A stretch of 64,000 nt of DNA from Candidatus Poribacteria bacterium (lineage in GTDB: Bacteria; Poribacteria; WGA-4E; PCPOR2b): the NCBI GenBank assembly GCA_022826645.1, contig JAJDUM010000097.1:62001-126000 (forward strand). Reading direction: 5' to 3'. The translations under genes were made by a program, and so were the position numbers. The stretch's first letter is position 1, and every line of letters begins with the position of its first letter. The notes below the pieces were generated by a model. That model saw nothing but the letters and a program-made list of their open reading frames with translations, made no database searches and was not told the origin of the DNA. Below are positions 42,841 through 52,378 of the stretch, piece by piece.

Positions 42841-42896
42841 ATCTCTGTGGTTTGGAGGGGACGCTGGTTTGTGTGTATAAAGCAGGACCCCAAATT

Positions 42897-43934
42897 CTAT
42901 TTGCCTTCCAATTCAGCGCGGACAATGCGTGTTCCAGCGACGAGGTTTTGTAGCTTCAAACAGGATAACCAACGTGGAAGTTGAAAGAACCCGCAATCAG
43001 GCGAAACGCTCAATCGTTCGGGAGGACAGTGTAGCAAGACTTGACGGATACGATCGGCTATCTCTTCAGCCGGTTCGTTCCAAAAACTCTTGATGTCCAC
43101 GACACCTGCCATAAAGTCAAACTGTCCCTCAAATCGGCTGTAGATGTCGTGCTCAACCATCTCACGGTTGGCGAACTCCATCGACAGGCAATCGACATTC
43201 ATCTCCAGCAATGCTGGGAACATCCAGTCGTAGCGGCGTTTGCCGCGGGGACGTGACCCCAAATTGCCGAAGCAGATGTGCAGGTTCTTTCGCACTGAGA
43301 CCCCATCCAGCGCGCGATTGAGGAGTGCTACCCAATCTTCAAGTTTGCCGGGGATGATGCCAAAACTAGGTTCGTCAAGTTGGACTTCGGTACACCCTTC
43401 CGCCTCAAGTGCCTTCAATTCTCGGTTAATAACTTCGGCAAATTCCCACGCAAGCTCGACACGATCTTTATATGGATCGCCTTCCCGAACCTGGATGTGC
43501 ATAGTCAGTGTCAGGGGACCGGGGCAACACGCCTTGATTCGTTGCCCATCGCCAGCGTTTGCCTTCAGGAACTGAAATTCCTCTACAATACCCAAACCTG
43601 TTGGGATACTCACCCGATCCACAAGATTATAGCGGGGTACACTATCGTACGCATACAATCCAGCTTGGCGGAGGACAGGTCGTTCAATCAATCCCTCCAT
43701 CCGGCCGTAGAAATTTTGCACAAAATACCAACGACGCATTTCGCCGTCCGTGATAGTGTCAATGCCAGCCTCCTTCTGATCCCAGATTGCCAGCCGGACA
43801 GCGTCGTCATAAACCTCTCGTTCGTCGGTGGGTCCATATTTGCCCTCTTTTAGTGCGTCCATCGCTGTCCAGAACCAACCCGGCATTGCGTGAGAACCGA
43901 TCACGGTAGTGGGAAGTAATTTTTCATATGGCAT
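42897..43934 (-). CDS. MetE C-terminal-like (cobalamin-independent methionine synthase core)
   Basis: A 345-residue single-domain protein of the methionine synthase/methylcobalamin-acceptor group. The zinc ligands of MetE are in place: His-x-Cys (HICFGN), Glu in SMEFANRE and Cys in SPDCGFFQL. There is no second MetE domain, as in archaeal core enzymes, and a MPYEKLLPTTVIGSH start. VQLDEPSFG and an E-rich turn are typical. It may transfer methyl groups from methyl-tetrahydrofolate or another donor to a thiol, or act as a methyl-cobamide partner. The substrate is unclear. Confidence 0.82.
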   Translation of the reverse strand: MPYEKLLPTTVIGSHAMPGWFWTAMDALKEGKYGPTDEREVYDDAVRLAIWDQKEAGIDTITDGEMRRWYFVQNFYGRMEGLIERPVLRQAGLYAYDSVPRYNLVDRVSIPTGLGIVEEFQFLKANAGDGQRIKACCPGPLTLTMHIQVREGDPYKDRVELAWEFAEVINRELKALEAEGCTEVQLDEPSFGIIPGKLEDWVALLNRALDGVSVRKNLHICFGNLGSRPRGKRRYDWMFPALLEMNVDCLSMEFANREMVEHDIYSRFEGQFDFMAGVVDIKSFWNEPAEEIADRIRQVLLHCPPERLSVSPDCGFFQLPRWLSCLKLQNLVAGTRIVRAELEGK

Positions 43935-44079
43935 GAGTTTTCCTCTATATAAACAGATAAAATTTGAAGTGTCTAAAATGCCTGTCGAGTCTCAGAATTG
44001 TTGATTCTAACTTTAGCACATTTTACCCGCTTTCGCAACACTTTAGCGTGGTCTATTGCGATTGTGGATGAATTAGCGC

Positions 44080-44108
44080 TTGACAATACCGATGAATTAA
44101 GATAAATT
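44080..44108 (+). promoter_or_regulatory. Promoter for the FAH-family gene
   Basis: TTGACA at 44080-44085 and TAAATT at 44103-44108 are 17 bp apart, about 80 bp upstream of the gene at 44188. The stretch upstream, between the divergent MetE-like gene and this promoter, is AT-rich. Confidence 0.55.
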
Positions 44109-44187
44109 GTTTGCTGCTTTATGAGGAAATTCATCCTTACAATTCAAAAACTCGCTACCATTCGCGGGAAAATAGTCGGAGGATTTT

Positions 44188-44940
44188 ATGAAATTTGTTC
44201 GATACCAATCTAATGGAAATGTAAGTTACGGGACGCTCTCGGGCGACACCATTAACGAGATAGATGGGGATCCGATCTCGGGGTATAGTGAAACGGGAAA
44301 TACCGCCGCATTGGGAGATGTCCAACTGCTTGCGCCGGTCACGCCGGGAAAAGTATTGGCAGTTGGGCTGAACTATAGAAGTCATCTCGGCGGTGCACCA
44401 GAACCGACCAATCCGGAGATCTTTATCAAGACACCTACCTGTCTAAATGATCCGGAGGGAAACATTGTGCTGCCGGATGGGGATGATGAGATTCACGCGG
44501 AAGGCGAATTGGTTGTCGTCATCAAGAACCGCACGAAGGGTGCAACTCCCGAAGAAGCCGCTGCGAATATTTTGGGCGTTACTTGTGGTAACGATGTTAG
44601 TGCACGAACATGGCAAAGCAACGATATGCAGTGGTGGCGTGCAAAAGCCTCCGATACATTCGGTCCTGTCGGTCCCGCTGTGGTGACCGGTCTCGATTAC
44701 AACGCGCTCCAATTGGAGACACGCATCAACGGCGAGGTTGTTCAGTCCCAGACCACTGCCGATCTGATTTTCCCTGTGGAGACAGTTGTCAGCTTCGTCT
44801 CGCAGGCGATGACGCTTGAGCCGGGAGATGTTATCTTCACCGGAACCCCCGGAACGACAACAGCATTAAAGGCTGGGGATGTGGTCGAGGTGGAGCTTGA
44901 GGGAATCGGCGTCCTGAGTAACACTGCTGTTGATGGGTAA
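44188..44940 (+). CDS. Fumarylacetoacetate hydrolase family protein
   Basis: FAH-fold enzyme of 250 residues, likely cleaving or decarboxylating a 2-keto sugar acid or catechol product. Metal ligands: Glu-x-Glu in IHAEGELVVVI, then Asp in VTCGNDVSAR. The motifs GLNYRSHLGG, KTPTCLNDP and FTGTPGTT are family hallmarks. It has its own promoter, and the downstream zinc-ribbon and enolase-family genes on the same strand suggest a sugar-acid pathway. Exact substrate unknown. Confidence 0.88.
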   Translation: MKFVRYQSNGNVSYGTLSGDTINEIDGDPISGYSETGNTAALGDVQLLAPVTPGKVLAVGLNYRSHLGGAPEPTNPEIFIKTPTCLNDPEGNIVLPDGDDEIHAEGELVVVIKNRTKGATPEEAAANILGVTCGNDVSARTWQSNDMQWWRAKASDTFGPVGPAVVTGLDYNALQLETRINGEVVQSQTTADLIFPVETVVSFVSQAMTLEPGDVIFTGTPGTTTALKAGDVVEVELEGIGVLSNTAVDG

Positions 44941-45065
44941 TGGAATATACCGCATAAATCTAAGCGCGCAAGGGGCAATGGAAGTAGAGAGACGAGTCAA
45001 ACAGCATGTTCCCGTAGTTCGGGCGAATCTGTCAGTCCGACGTCGGGGGTTGAGGGGTGCCCATT

Positions 45066-45602
45066 ATGAATGACCTGAACCCTACAAATGCCTGTTTTAC
45101 CTTCCGGGACGATTTCGTTCCAGTGAAGATACTGGCTGGCAACCATATTTTTGAACGGCTCGCGCCGCAGCGGACGAGTATTGTCTTTGGGGTAACAGAA
45201 CTGCCGTGGGCCGTTGCTGCTTATCGAATTGGGGGACTCATCGTGCAGCTGGAACCCAATCTTGACGGACTGGACGCAATCGCTATTGAAAAGTCAGGGA
45301 AAGCACGACTTGTCCGTGATAATACAGTTATCTACGAATTAGATTGCATCATTCCGCCGGAGATTACCGGACTACATTCCAATTTCTTCTACCGTTGCCC
45401 CGAATGCAACGGGCATGTCTATGAATGTACACATCTCCAAATCGATAAACGGGAGGAGTCTGAACCGTCGCCTGTACAGCCCATCTCCCCGGAGGTCACA
45501 ACCTGCCCTGTCTGTGATGGCAAGATCCAGCACCTCGGACAGGGGATAAGCTTTTGCCTTGACTGTGACTGGGAGCACGGCTTGGAACCGATTACCCGAT
45601 AA
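45066..45602 (+). CDS. Hypothetical protein with C-terminal zinc ribbons
   Basis: A 178-residue protein starting at ATG 45066; a GTG three codons upstream is an alternative. A beta-rich N-terminal part (FTFRDDFVPVKILAGNHIF) is followed by two Cys pairs: CPECNGHVYEC and CPVCDGKIQHLGQGISFCLDC. The CxxC spacing is that of zinc ribbons. No family comes to mind. It starts 125 bp after the FAH gene and its end lies close upstream of the enolase-family gene, so it may be part of the same transcript. Confidence 0.65.
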   Translation: MNDLNPTNACFTFRDDFVPVKILAGNHIFERLAPQRTSIVFGVTELPWAVAAYRIGGLIVQLEPNLDGLDAIAIEKSGKARLVRDNTVIYELDCIIPPEITGLHSNFFYRCPECNGHVYECTHLQIDKREESEPSPVQPISPEVTTCPVCDGKIQHLGQGISFCLDCDWEHGLEPITR

Positions 45603-45645
45603 AATGACTGACAATCAGTCTGTGAAGCGGAGGACATCAGCGGTT

Positions 45646-46737
45646 ATGAAGATCGTTCGTATCAAACTCTATATCGTCAACGTACCTGAACGAAAATGGT
45701 GGTGGTCTGACGACTTTTATGGCCAGCCGGCGCACCAAAGATCAGAGCACGGCATCGCGGAGGTCGAAACCAGCGAGGGGTTGACTGGGCTCACCCAGAT
45801 AGGGCGGGCTACGCCGATGGCAACCATGGAAGCAGCGCTGAATGAGTGGTTGGGCAAGGATGTACTGAAGGTTAATCTCGCTGAATCAACAACGGCGATG
45901 GTGGGGGCTTTTGAACAGGCGATACTTGACCTGCGTGGTCAGGCACTCGGCGTTCCGATCTGGAATTTGCTTGGCGGTAGACTCCGGGATCGGATCTATG
46001 TTACCCAATGTACCGGCTACAAGACGCCGCAACACACAGCAGAGGATGCGGAGTGGGGCTGGGAACACGGTTTTCGCGCCTACAAGATGAAGTGCATCAC
46101 CAGCAGAGAGACGACGCCAGAGGAACGTATCCGTTATGTTGCCGATCGGGTCGAAGCCATCCACAAAGTCCTGCCGGATATGGCGGTTCGGCCTGATATT
46201 CGTTGGCGACTTGAGGAGGTCTGGGTAGCGCAAGAACTTGCCCGCCGCCTACAGGGGCATCGGATGGATAGTTTAGAAAGTCCGATAACTAAACGCGCAG
46301 CAGGCGGCACCTTTTCTGAGTGGCGTCGTCTGCGGCAGACCATCCACCTGCCCGTAGGAGACCATGTCTATAACGCCGAAGATATGATTCAGCGATTTCA
46401 GACGGAGGCGCTTGATTATGCGATTGTTGGTGGATCGACCGCTTTTGAAGCGGTTAGTCAGTCACGCCTTGCCCATGAATTGGGTATGGGCGGTTGGTCA
46501 CAAACGGTGGCGTACGGACCGGGAGCGGCGATGGGGTTGCATGTGGCTGCCTGTATGCCCCACCTGACGCAGCCCTATGATATGGTTGGACCCATGGCTT
46601 GGGAGAACACCTTGGTCAATGAGGATTTTCCCTTTGAAGATGGATGTTTTCTGGTGCCGGATCGACCTGGATTGGGATATACCTTAAATCACGATGCCGT
46701 TAAAGAATATCTGGTAACGGACTGCGCTTTTGAATGA
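45646..46737 (+). CDS. Mandelate racemase/muconate lactonizing family enzyme
   Basis: Enolase-superfamily enzyme of 363 residues with the ATG at 45646 after GGAGG; a longer frame reaches back over the zinc-ribbon gene. The catalytic Lys-x-Lys is AYKMKCIT near residue 145. The metal ligands fit Asp in RPDIRWRLE, Glu in SLESPI and Asp in VGDHV, and a base in DYAIVGGS is positioned as in racemase/dehydratases. Enzymes of this type act on sugar acids or muconates. With the FAH gene it suggests sugar-acid breakdown. Substrate not determined. Confidence 0.88.
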   Translation: MKIVRIKLYIVNVPERKWWWSDDFYGQPAHQRSEHGIAEVETSEGLTGLTQIGRATPMATMEAALNEWLGKDVLKVNLAESTTAMVGAFEQAILDLRGQALGVPIWNLLGGRLRDRIYVTQCTGYKTPQHTAEDAEWGWEHGFRAYKMKCITSRETTPEERIRYVADRVEAIHKVLPDMAVRPDIRWRLEEVWVAQELARRLQGHRMDSLESPITKRAAGGTFSEWRRLRQTIHLPVGDHVYNAEDMIQRFQTEALDYAIVGGSTAFEAVSQSRLAHELGMGGWSQTVAYGPGAAMGLHVAACMPHLTQPYDMVGPMAWENTLVNEDFPFEDGCFLVPDRPGLGYTLNHDAVKEYLVTDCAFE

Positions 46738-46778
46738 ACTGTTTGACCCATTTGCACCCGAAGACACGATTACTCTAA

Positions 46779-49700
46779 GTGGAAGACAACGAAAGCATAT
46801 CAATGAAATCCGATGAAAAAAATGAAGGCGAAACCGCTCCGTATTTACAACAACCCTCCCTCTCTCCGAACGGGGATAAAATTGCTTTCTGTTATGCGGG
46901 GGATGTCTGGATTGTACCCGCCGACGGCGGACAGGCAAGTCGCGTAACGTCTCACGCAAGCAACGATTCGCACCCAATTTTCTCTCCCGACGGAACGCAA
47001 TTGGCGTTTGCATCTCAGCGCACGGGTGGTGGAAACATCTACACCCTCTCCCTCCAATCGAATCAACCACCGAAACGCTTAACCTATCACGACGAATCGG
47101 TGCCACCTGCCTGCTGGTCTCCGGATGGGCAGTGGCTCTACTTCACCTCCGACTATGATGGGCTTCGAGGCGCGAGCTATAAGATCCACGTTGATGGGAG
47201 CACACCGATCCAAATTGCTGGGGATCCACGGGAAACGCACTACAATTTGGCGATCTCGCCCGATGGGAAGACGTTGGCTTTTAACAATAACGGCTCCCAG
47301 TGGTGGCGGCATGGACAGCATCCCTCCGGGCATTCCGATATCTGGATAGTTAGTGAAGCCGTCGGGGCAGACGACCACCGTCGATTGACACAATATCTCG
47401 GCAGAAATTTGAGGCCGATGTGGAACGCCGATGGGACCGGGCTGTACTATCTGAGTGACCGTGACGGTGAGGAAAACATCTGGTATATGACGGTGGAAGG
47501 TGATACGGAGACTGAGCAGTCCACTCACTTTTTCGACGGGCGGGTGCTTCGGCCATCCATCTCTGCGGATGGAAAGTGGATTGTGTTTGAACGCAATTTT
47601 CAGATTTGGCTCTTGAGCCTTGAAACCGGAGCGTCTGAGCCGGTGGAGATTATCCTTCAAACCGACGAAAAGTCAAACCCGACTCGGCATCATAGCTACG
47701 CCGCCGGTATCAACGAGTTTGAGCTCGCCCCTGACGGCAAAAAGGTTGCCTTTATCGTTCACGGCGAGGTCTTCGCAGACTTGGCGGATAAAGGGGATAA
47801 AGTCAAAAAGGGAGGGGATTCGTTCAAGGTTACGGACACCCCTTTCCGCGAGAGCCAATTGCAGTGGAACCCTGAAAGCGACCGCGTCGTGTACATCTCG
47901 GATCGGACAAGCCACAACGAGATCTTTCAATATCACTTCAAAGAGCGGATAGAGACACAACTGACGGATTCACCGGAACAGAAATACGCGCCGAAATTCT
48001 CACCCGATGGAAAATGGCTTGCCTATATTCAGGTCCCTTTCAATCCCGGCACAACGGGGGGCGATGGCGAAATTTGGCTGATGGATGCGGAAACAACGGA
48101 GAAGCGGGCTTTCATCACCGATCAGGCTTTTATAGGTGTGCCGCAGCCAACGGAGTTTGAGTGGTCGCCGGATAGCAAGTGGCTAGCCTTCATCGCAACG
48201 GATACCAACTTCTTCAGCAACCTCTATGTCCAACATATCGAAGCGGATACCCCTAAGCAACTGACCTTTTTGAGCAACATTAGCACGGGTGACATCCTCT
48301 GGTCTCCTAACGGAAAATTTATCATCTTTAATACAGGGCAATACCGCGGCGAGGCACAAATCGCACGGGTAGACCTAAAGCCGATTCAGCCAATCTTCAA
48401 GGAAGAAGATTTTGATCGGCTGTTTCAGGTCGTAGAGTCTCGCAACGGGCAGAAAAAGCAGGACGAATCACCGTCATCTGAAGGGGAATCCAGCGAAACG
48501 GAGGGAGCCGATTCGGAGAACGAAAACGCGGATGAATCAGAAAACGAGGGGGACGGTGAGGGTAAAAAAGCAAAGGATAAGAAGCCTGAAAAGAAGATTG
48601 AGCCGGTTGAGATTGAGTTTGAAGGGATTAAACATCGACTTCGTTTCCTCACTGACTTTAAGCTTAACGCTCTCGCTGAAAGCATTCGCCCCAACAGCAA
48701 AACCCTCATCTTCCGTGCCGCTATGACGGGCCAACAGAATCTGTGGAGCTTGGCTCTTGAGGAGGATAAGCGTGGCGAACTTCCTAAGCAATTGACAGGG
48801 ACTGCCAACGGAAAAGGTAACGTACATTTCATACCGAACGGCAACAGGTTTTATTATACCGATGGAGGACGTATCCATTCTGTGGGGATGGGCGAAGACG
48901 GCGCGAAAGAGGGGGATGCGAAAGGGTTAGATACGAGAGCAGAGATTGAGGTTAACTTTCATCTTGAAAAGATGCAAGCTTTCGACGAGGCGTGGCGGTT
49001 GATTCGGGATGGATTTTACGATCCACAGTTCCACGGTTGTGATTGGGAACAGATGCATGAGACGTTTCGTCCGATGGTAGAAGGAGTGCAGACGCAGGCA
49101 GACTTTCGTGAACTATTGAATCTCATGGTTGGCGAATTGAATGCGTCCCATCTTGGAGCCATGGGATCGACTGAAAACGCACCGGATAGCTTTCTCGGCG
49201 TGGATTTTGATCGAGCGGCGCTGGAAAGGGATGGACACTTCAAGATTTCCGAAATTGTTCCTGAATCGCCCTTAACACTTCCAGAAGCACCCGCACAGAT
49301 TGGGGAGTATCTGGTCGAGATTGATGGAATCGGTCTAAACGGGCAGGTCAACCTAACCGAACAACTGCAGCGGAAACAGGGGAAGCGGGTGGCTGTGAAA
49401 CTCAATGATAAACCCGAACTTGAAGGGGCACGGGAACTGACTGTCCAACCCATTGATAGCGGTCAGCACCGACACCTCCGTTACAAGGACTGGGTCCGTT
49501 GGAATGAGGCGTACGTCCACGAAAAAAGCGATCGGCGGCTTGGATATGTCCATATCCGGGAGATGTCTTACGAAGCCTATCTCCAGTTCATCGCCGATCT
49601 CGATACTGGAACCCACGACAGAGAGGGGGTGGTGCTCGATGTCCGATTTAACCCCGGCGGACATATCGCGCCTTTTATCCTTGATGTTTTGCACCGCAGA

Positions 49701-50105
49701 GCCTACACCCAATCGAATTATCGTGGCCTAATGAGTACAACAGACACCAACCTCGCAGGCAATCGCATCTTAGAGCAGCCCGTTATCCTTATCACCAATG
49801 AACACTCCGGGAGCAATGCGGAGATGTTTAGCGAGGGGTTCCGGAAGTTGGGACTTGGTAAGGTGGTCGGTATGCCCACAGCCGGGGCGGTTATCTGGAC
49901 CTGGGGTTGGGCGTTGCTTGATGGCACAATCTTCCGTTTGCCCCGGCTAAGGGTCTCAACCTTGGAGGGTGAGAACACGGAAGGCACCGCCCGCCCGGTT
50001 GACGTTCAAGTTGACCGCCCACTCGGCGAGGCCGCACAAGGGATAGACAGTCAGCTTGATGTCGCTGTTGAGCAGTTGGTGATGCAGATCGATGGACAGG
50101 GATAG
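46779..50105 (+). CDS. Tricorn protease homologue
   Basis: A 1108-residue S41-family protease of the Tricorn type, probably cytoplasmic as there is no signal peptide. The N-terminal half is two beta-propellers of PD40 repeats (QQPSLSPNGDKIAFCY, HPIFSPDGTQLAFAS), ending with an unusual acidic, Lys/Glu/Ser-rich insert (about residues 565-610). Then a C1 domain, a PDZ-like part and the S41 core: Ser790-His791 in NASHLGAMG, the nucleophile Ser1012 in HSGSNAEMF and Glu1068 in ENTEGT. The residue after the nucleophile is Asn, where the archaeal enzyme has Asp. Possibly an end-stage peptide degrader. Confidence 0.9.
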   Translation: MEDNESISMKSDEKNEGETAPYLQQPSLSPNGDKIAFCYAGDVWIVPADGGQASRVTSHASNDSHPIFSPDGTQLAFASQRTGGGNIYTLSLQSNQPPKRLTYHDESVPPACWSPDGQWLYFTSDYDGLRGASYKIHVDGSTPIQIAGDPRETHYNLAISPDGKTLAFNNNGSQWWRHGQHPSGHSDIWIVSEAVGADDHRRLTQYLGRNLRPMWNADGTGLYYLSDRDGEENIWYMTVEGDTETEQSTHFFDGRVLRPSISADGKWIVFERNFQIWLLSLETGASEPVEIILQTDEKSNPTRHHSYAAGINEFELAPDGKKVAFIVHGEVFADLADKGDKVKKGGDSFKVTDTPFRESQLQWNPESDRVVYISDRTSHNEIFQYHFKERIETQLTDSPEQKYAPKFSPDGKWLAYIQVPFNPGTTGGDGEIWLMDAETTEKRAFITDQAFIGVPQPTEFEWSPDSKWLAFIATDTNFFSNLYVQHIEADTPKQLTFLSNISTGDILWSPNGKFIIFNTGQYRGEAQIARVDLKPIQPIFKEEDFDRLFQVVESRNGQKKQDESPSSEGESSETEGADSENENADESENEGDGEGKKAKDKKPEKKIEPVEIEFEGIKHRLRFLTDFKLNALAESIRPNSKTLIFRAAMTGQQNLWSLALEEDKRGELPKQLTGTANGKGNVHFIPNGNRFYYTDGGRIHSVGMGEDGAKEGDAKGLDTRAEIEVNFHLEKMQAFDEAWRLIRDGFYDPQFHGCDWEQMHETFRPMVEGVQTQADFRELLNLMVGELNASHLGAMGSTENAPDSFLGVDFDRAALERDGHFKISEIVPESPLTLPEAPAQIGEYLVEIDGIGLNGQVNLTEQLQRKQGKRVAVKLNDKPELEGARELTVQPIDSGQHRHLRYKDWVRWNEAYVHEKSDRRLGYVHIREMSYEAYLQFIADLDTGTHDREGVVLDVRFNPGGHIAPFILDVLHRRAYTQSNYRGLMSTTDTNLAGNRILEQPVILITNEHSGSNAEMFSEGFRKLGLGKVVGMPTAGAVIWTWGWALLDGTIFRLPRLRVSTLEGENTEGTARPVDVQVDRPLGEAAQGIDSQLDVAVEQLVMQIDGQG

Positions 50106-50143
50106 GCGGACGCGACCTCCTACCCAGCGTTGACAGCCTTCTC

Positions 50144-50917
50144 CTATCCCAGTGTCTGCCAGAACAGTCGCATTGCAAACCCCACTACCGCAACAATAAG
50201 AACAACCCGAATCCACTTATCCCCTTTATCGACCGCCCAATGACTGCCGATCCAAGCGCCCGTGGCATTCCCGACAGCAAGGGTCAATCCGAGAGGCCAA
50301 TCAACGTATCTAATGAAAGCAATTAGGGCAATGATGGTGTAAAAGAATATCACAAACACCTTGATTGCATTGGTGCGAACCAGATCGAATCCGTTTGTCA
50401 GCGTTAGAGATGCAATGATGATAAATCCCACTCCCGCCTGAATAAAGCCACCGTAAGCGCCCACGAAAAAGAAGACAATCATTCCGATAATTTTACGGAA
50501 TACGCTAAGGTTCGCAGTTTCCCTTTCCCATCTCTTGGTTGGATTGAAAAGGGTCACAATTAGCACCGCAATCATGATGCCAGCGAGAACGCGGTTGAAG
50601 ATAACGTCATCCGTTTCAACAGCAATTTGTGCACCGAACCATGCCCCGACAATCGCGGGCAGGGTAAGGAGCACACTATAACCAAAGTCAGAAACGCCTT
50701 TGCGACGGAACCCCAAAATTGCGCTGGCATTCTGCACGAACACCGCGACTCTGTTGGTACCGTTTGCTGCTGTCGCCGGGGGTAAACCGAGGAAAATGAG
50801 GACAGGAAGAGTGAGTAGTGAACCGCCGCCAGCAACGGTGTTGAGGAAGCCGGCGAAGACACCGGTAACGAGAATTAACGGGATTTCCCAAAGATTTTCC
50901 ATGTGTTGTTTTTGCAA
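50144..50917 (-). CDS. TauE/SafE family sulfite exporter
   Basis: Integral membrane protein of 257 residues, about seven to eight helices. Landmarks: LVTGVFAGFLNTVAGGGSLLTLP at the start and NFFVGAYGGFIQAGVGFIII-like FFFVGAYGGFIQAGVG, the two family repeat motifs. It is a putative exporter of sulfite, taurine-derived or organosulfonate anions in the inner membrane. A start at MENLWEIPLI (5 codons in) is also possible. It is convergent with the Tricorn homologue. Confidence 0.85.
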   Translation of the reverse strand: MQKQHMENLWEIPLILVTGVFAGFLNTVAGGGSLLTLPVLIFLGLPPATAANGTNRVAVFVQNASAILGFRRKGVSDFGYSVLLTLPAIVGAWFGAQIAVETDDVIFNRVLAGIMIAVLIVTLFNPTKRWERETANLSVFRKIIGMIVFFFVGAYGGFIQAGVGFIIIASLTLTNGFDLVRTNAIKVFVIFFYTIIALIAFIRYVDWPLGLTLAVGNATGAWIGSHWAVDKGDKWIRVVLIVAVVGFAMRLFWQTLG

Positions 50918-51042
50918 CTCCTCGTCGGTTGGGTTGAAAGACCACAGGTACGATAATCACGATTATATCAGTTTTCGCATACTTAATCCAGCAAAAACTA
51001 AGAACTTACGACAGGACCTGTCCAAGTCGGGACGGAACGGAG

Positions 51043-51072
51043 TTGACGTATCAAGAGATCGTGTGCTAAATT
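51043..51072 (+). promoter_or_regulatory. Promoter for the VOC gene
   Basis: TTGACG at 51043-51048 and TAAATT at 51067-51072 are 18 bp apart, about 110 bp before the ATG at 51184. A small perfect palindrome GACAGG-A-CCTGTC lies at about 51010, just upstream. Confidence 0.5.
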
Positions 51073-51183
51073 AAGAATAGTTAATCTGAATGTGCGTATT
51101 TGGGGTGATGACTGAATTTAGGACGCACTTACTCAGCGACCCCCTTTGCTAATTCGTTGTTTTTGGAACGGGAGGAGAGAAAT

Positions 51184-51654
51184 ATGTTAGCCGTTAAAGA
51201 ACTGGGCCATGTCGGAATCTACTGCACCGACCTGCAACGGTCCAAAGATTTTTACACCCGTATTCTCGGACTCACAATTACTGACGAGGACCCCGACGGT
51301 AATATCACCTTCCTCAGTGCACAACCGGACGAGGAGCACCATGAGGTCGCGCTTTGCCCGGGCAGGGACGTGCCAGCGGGGGCAAAGGTTATTCAACAGG
51401 TCTCCTTTATTGTGGAAGATTTGCCAACCCTGAAGCAGTTTTATCATCGGCTGAAGGAGGAGGGTGTACGCTTTCGCAGTGTTGTCAGTCACGGTATCGC
51501 CCTCGCCATCTACTGCTATGATCCCGATGACAATGTTGTTGAAATCTATGCGAAAACGCCGTACAAAGTGGCGCAACCGCTATCTGAACCGGTAGATCTC
51601 GAATTGTCAGATGAGGAATTGCTCGCTATTGCTGAAGGGGGCGCACCGTCGTAG
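51184..51654 (+). CDS. VOC family (glyoxalase/bleomycin-resistance-like) protein
   Basis: A 156-residue protein with two beta-alpha-beta-beta-beta modules of the vicinal oxygen chelate fold: ELGHVGIYCTDLQRSKDFYTRILGL, then VSFIVEDLPTLKQFYHRL and YDPDDNVVEIYAKT. His8, in LGHVGI, and Glu in VVEIYA are at the metal-ligand positions of this family. It could be a dioxygenase or glyoxalase. GGGAGGAGAG is upstream of the ATG at 51184. It begins 25 bp before the next gene on the same strand. Substrate unknown. Confidence 0.85.
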   Translation: MLAVKELGHVGIYCTDLQRSKDFYTRILGLTITDEDPDGNITFLSAQPDEEHHEVALCPGRDVPAGAKVIQQVSFIVEDLPTLKQFYHRLKEEGVRFRSVVSHGIALAIYCYDPDDNVVEIYAKTPYKVAQPLSEPVDLELSDEELLAIAEGGAPS

Positions 51655-51678
51655 TATCGCTATGAAAAGGAGAGGATC

Positions 51679-52278
51679 ATGAACACAGGATATTCATCAA
51701 CTATCGCGAGTATTGTCCAGAAACTGGAAACCCGCGAGCCGTTACCGCCGCTCGCCCCAAGCGAAGAATGGGACAGCCAACTCACCAATCGGATTAGCGA
51801 TATCTCACTGGAGACGCTCTTTGATGGACAGTCCATCGGGGACTCAACGATGGGGGACGCTGTGCAGAGCGGTCTGTTGATCTGGAATGATGCCCTTGAG
51901 GCATCGCACACAATCTCGCAGAGCATCGAAAGTGGAACGGGCAGCTACTGGCACGGTATTATGCACCGCCGTGAGCCTGACTATAGCAACGCGAAGTACT
52001 GGTTTCGGCGCGTCGGCGGTCATTCCATCTTTCCCGCACTCCGTGAATGCGCGTTAAGGCTGCTCCAGGCGGGTTCGGCCGAATCGGATTCGCTCGCAGA
52101 TTATACCGAAGCGATTGAGGGAGCAGAAGAGTGGGATGCCTTTCGGTTCGTTGACTGGTGTGAAGCCGCAGATAGGGATAGGTCAACGCCGGAAGCTGTG
52201 AAAGCGTTTCTACAAGCTGTACAAGTTGAGGAGATTAAACTGTTGCTGCATTACTCCTATCAGGGGGCACTCACCTAA
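51679..52278 (+). CDS. Conserved hypothetical protein
   Basis: A 199-residue protein with a helical look, no signal peptide and no membrane segment. A striking central block reads GTGSYWHGIMHRREPDYSNA, then KYWFRRVGGHSIFPAL, with an HR-x-EPD-x-SNAKYW core. From memory this block appears in unnamed proteins of poribacteria and planctomycetes. AAAGGAG precedes the ATG. It follows the VOC gene by 24 bp, so co-transcription is likely. Function unknown. Confidence 0.75.
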   Translation: MNTGYSSTIASIVQKLETREPLPPLAPSEEWDSQLTNRISDISLETLFDGQSIGDSTMGDAVQSGLLIWNDALEASHTISQSIESGTGSYWHGIMHRREPDYSNAKYWFRRVGGHSIFPALRECALRLLQAGSAESDSLADYTEAIEGAEEWDAFRFVDWCEAADRDRSTPEAVKAFLQAVQVEEIKLLLHYSYQGALT

Positions 52279-52378
52279 TAACCTTTGGTGTTAGTTGGTG
52301 AGGATACAGAAGCGTTCATCCGTTCATTAATGAACCAATCAACCGGTGAACAAATGAACCAACACAGGAGGTATCACC

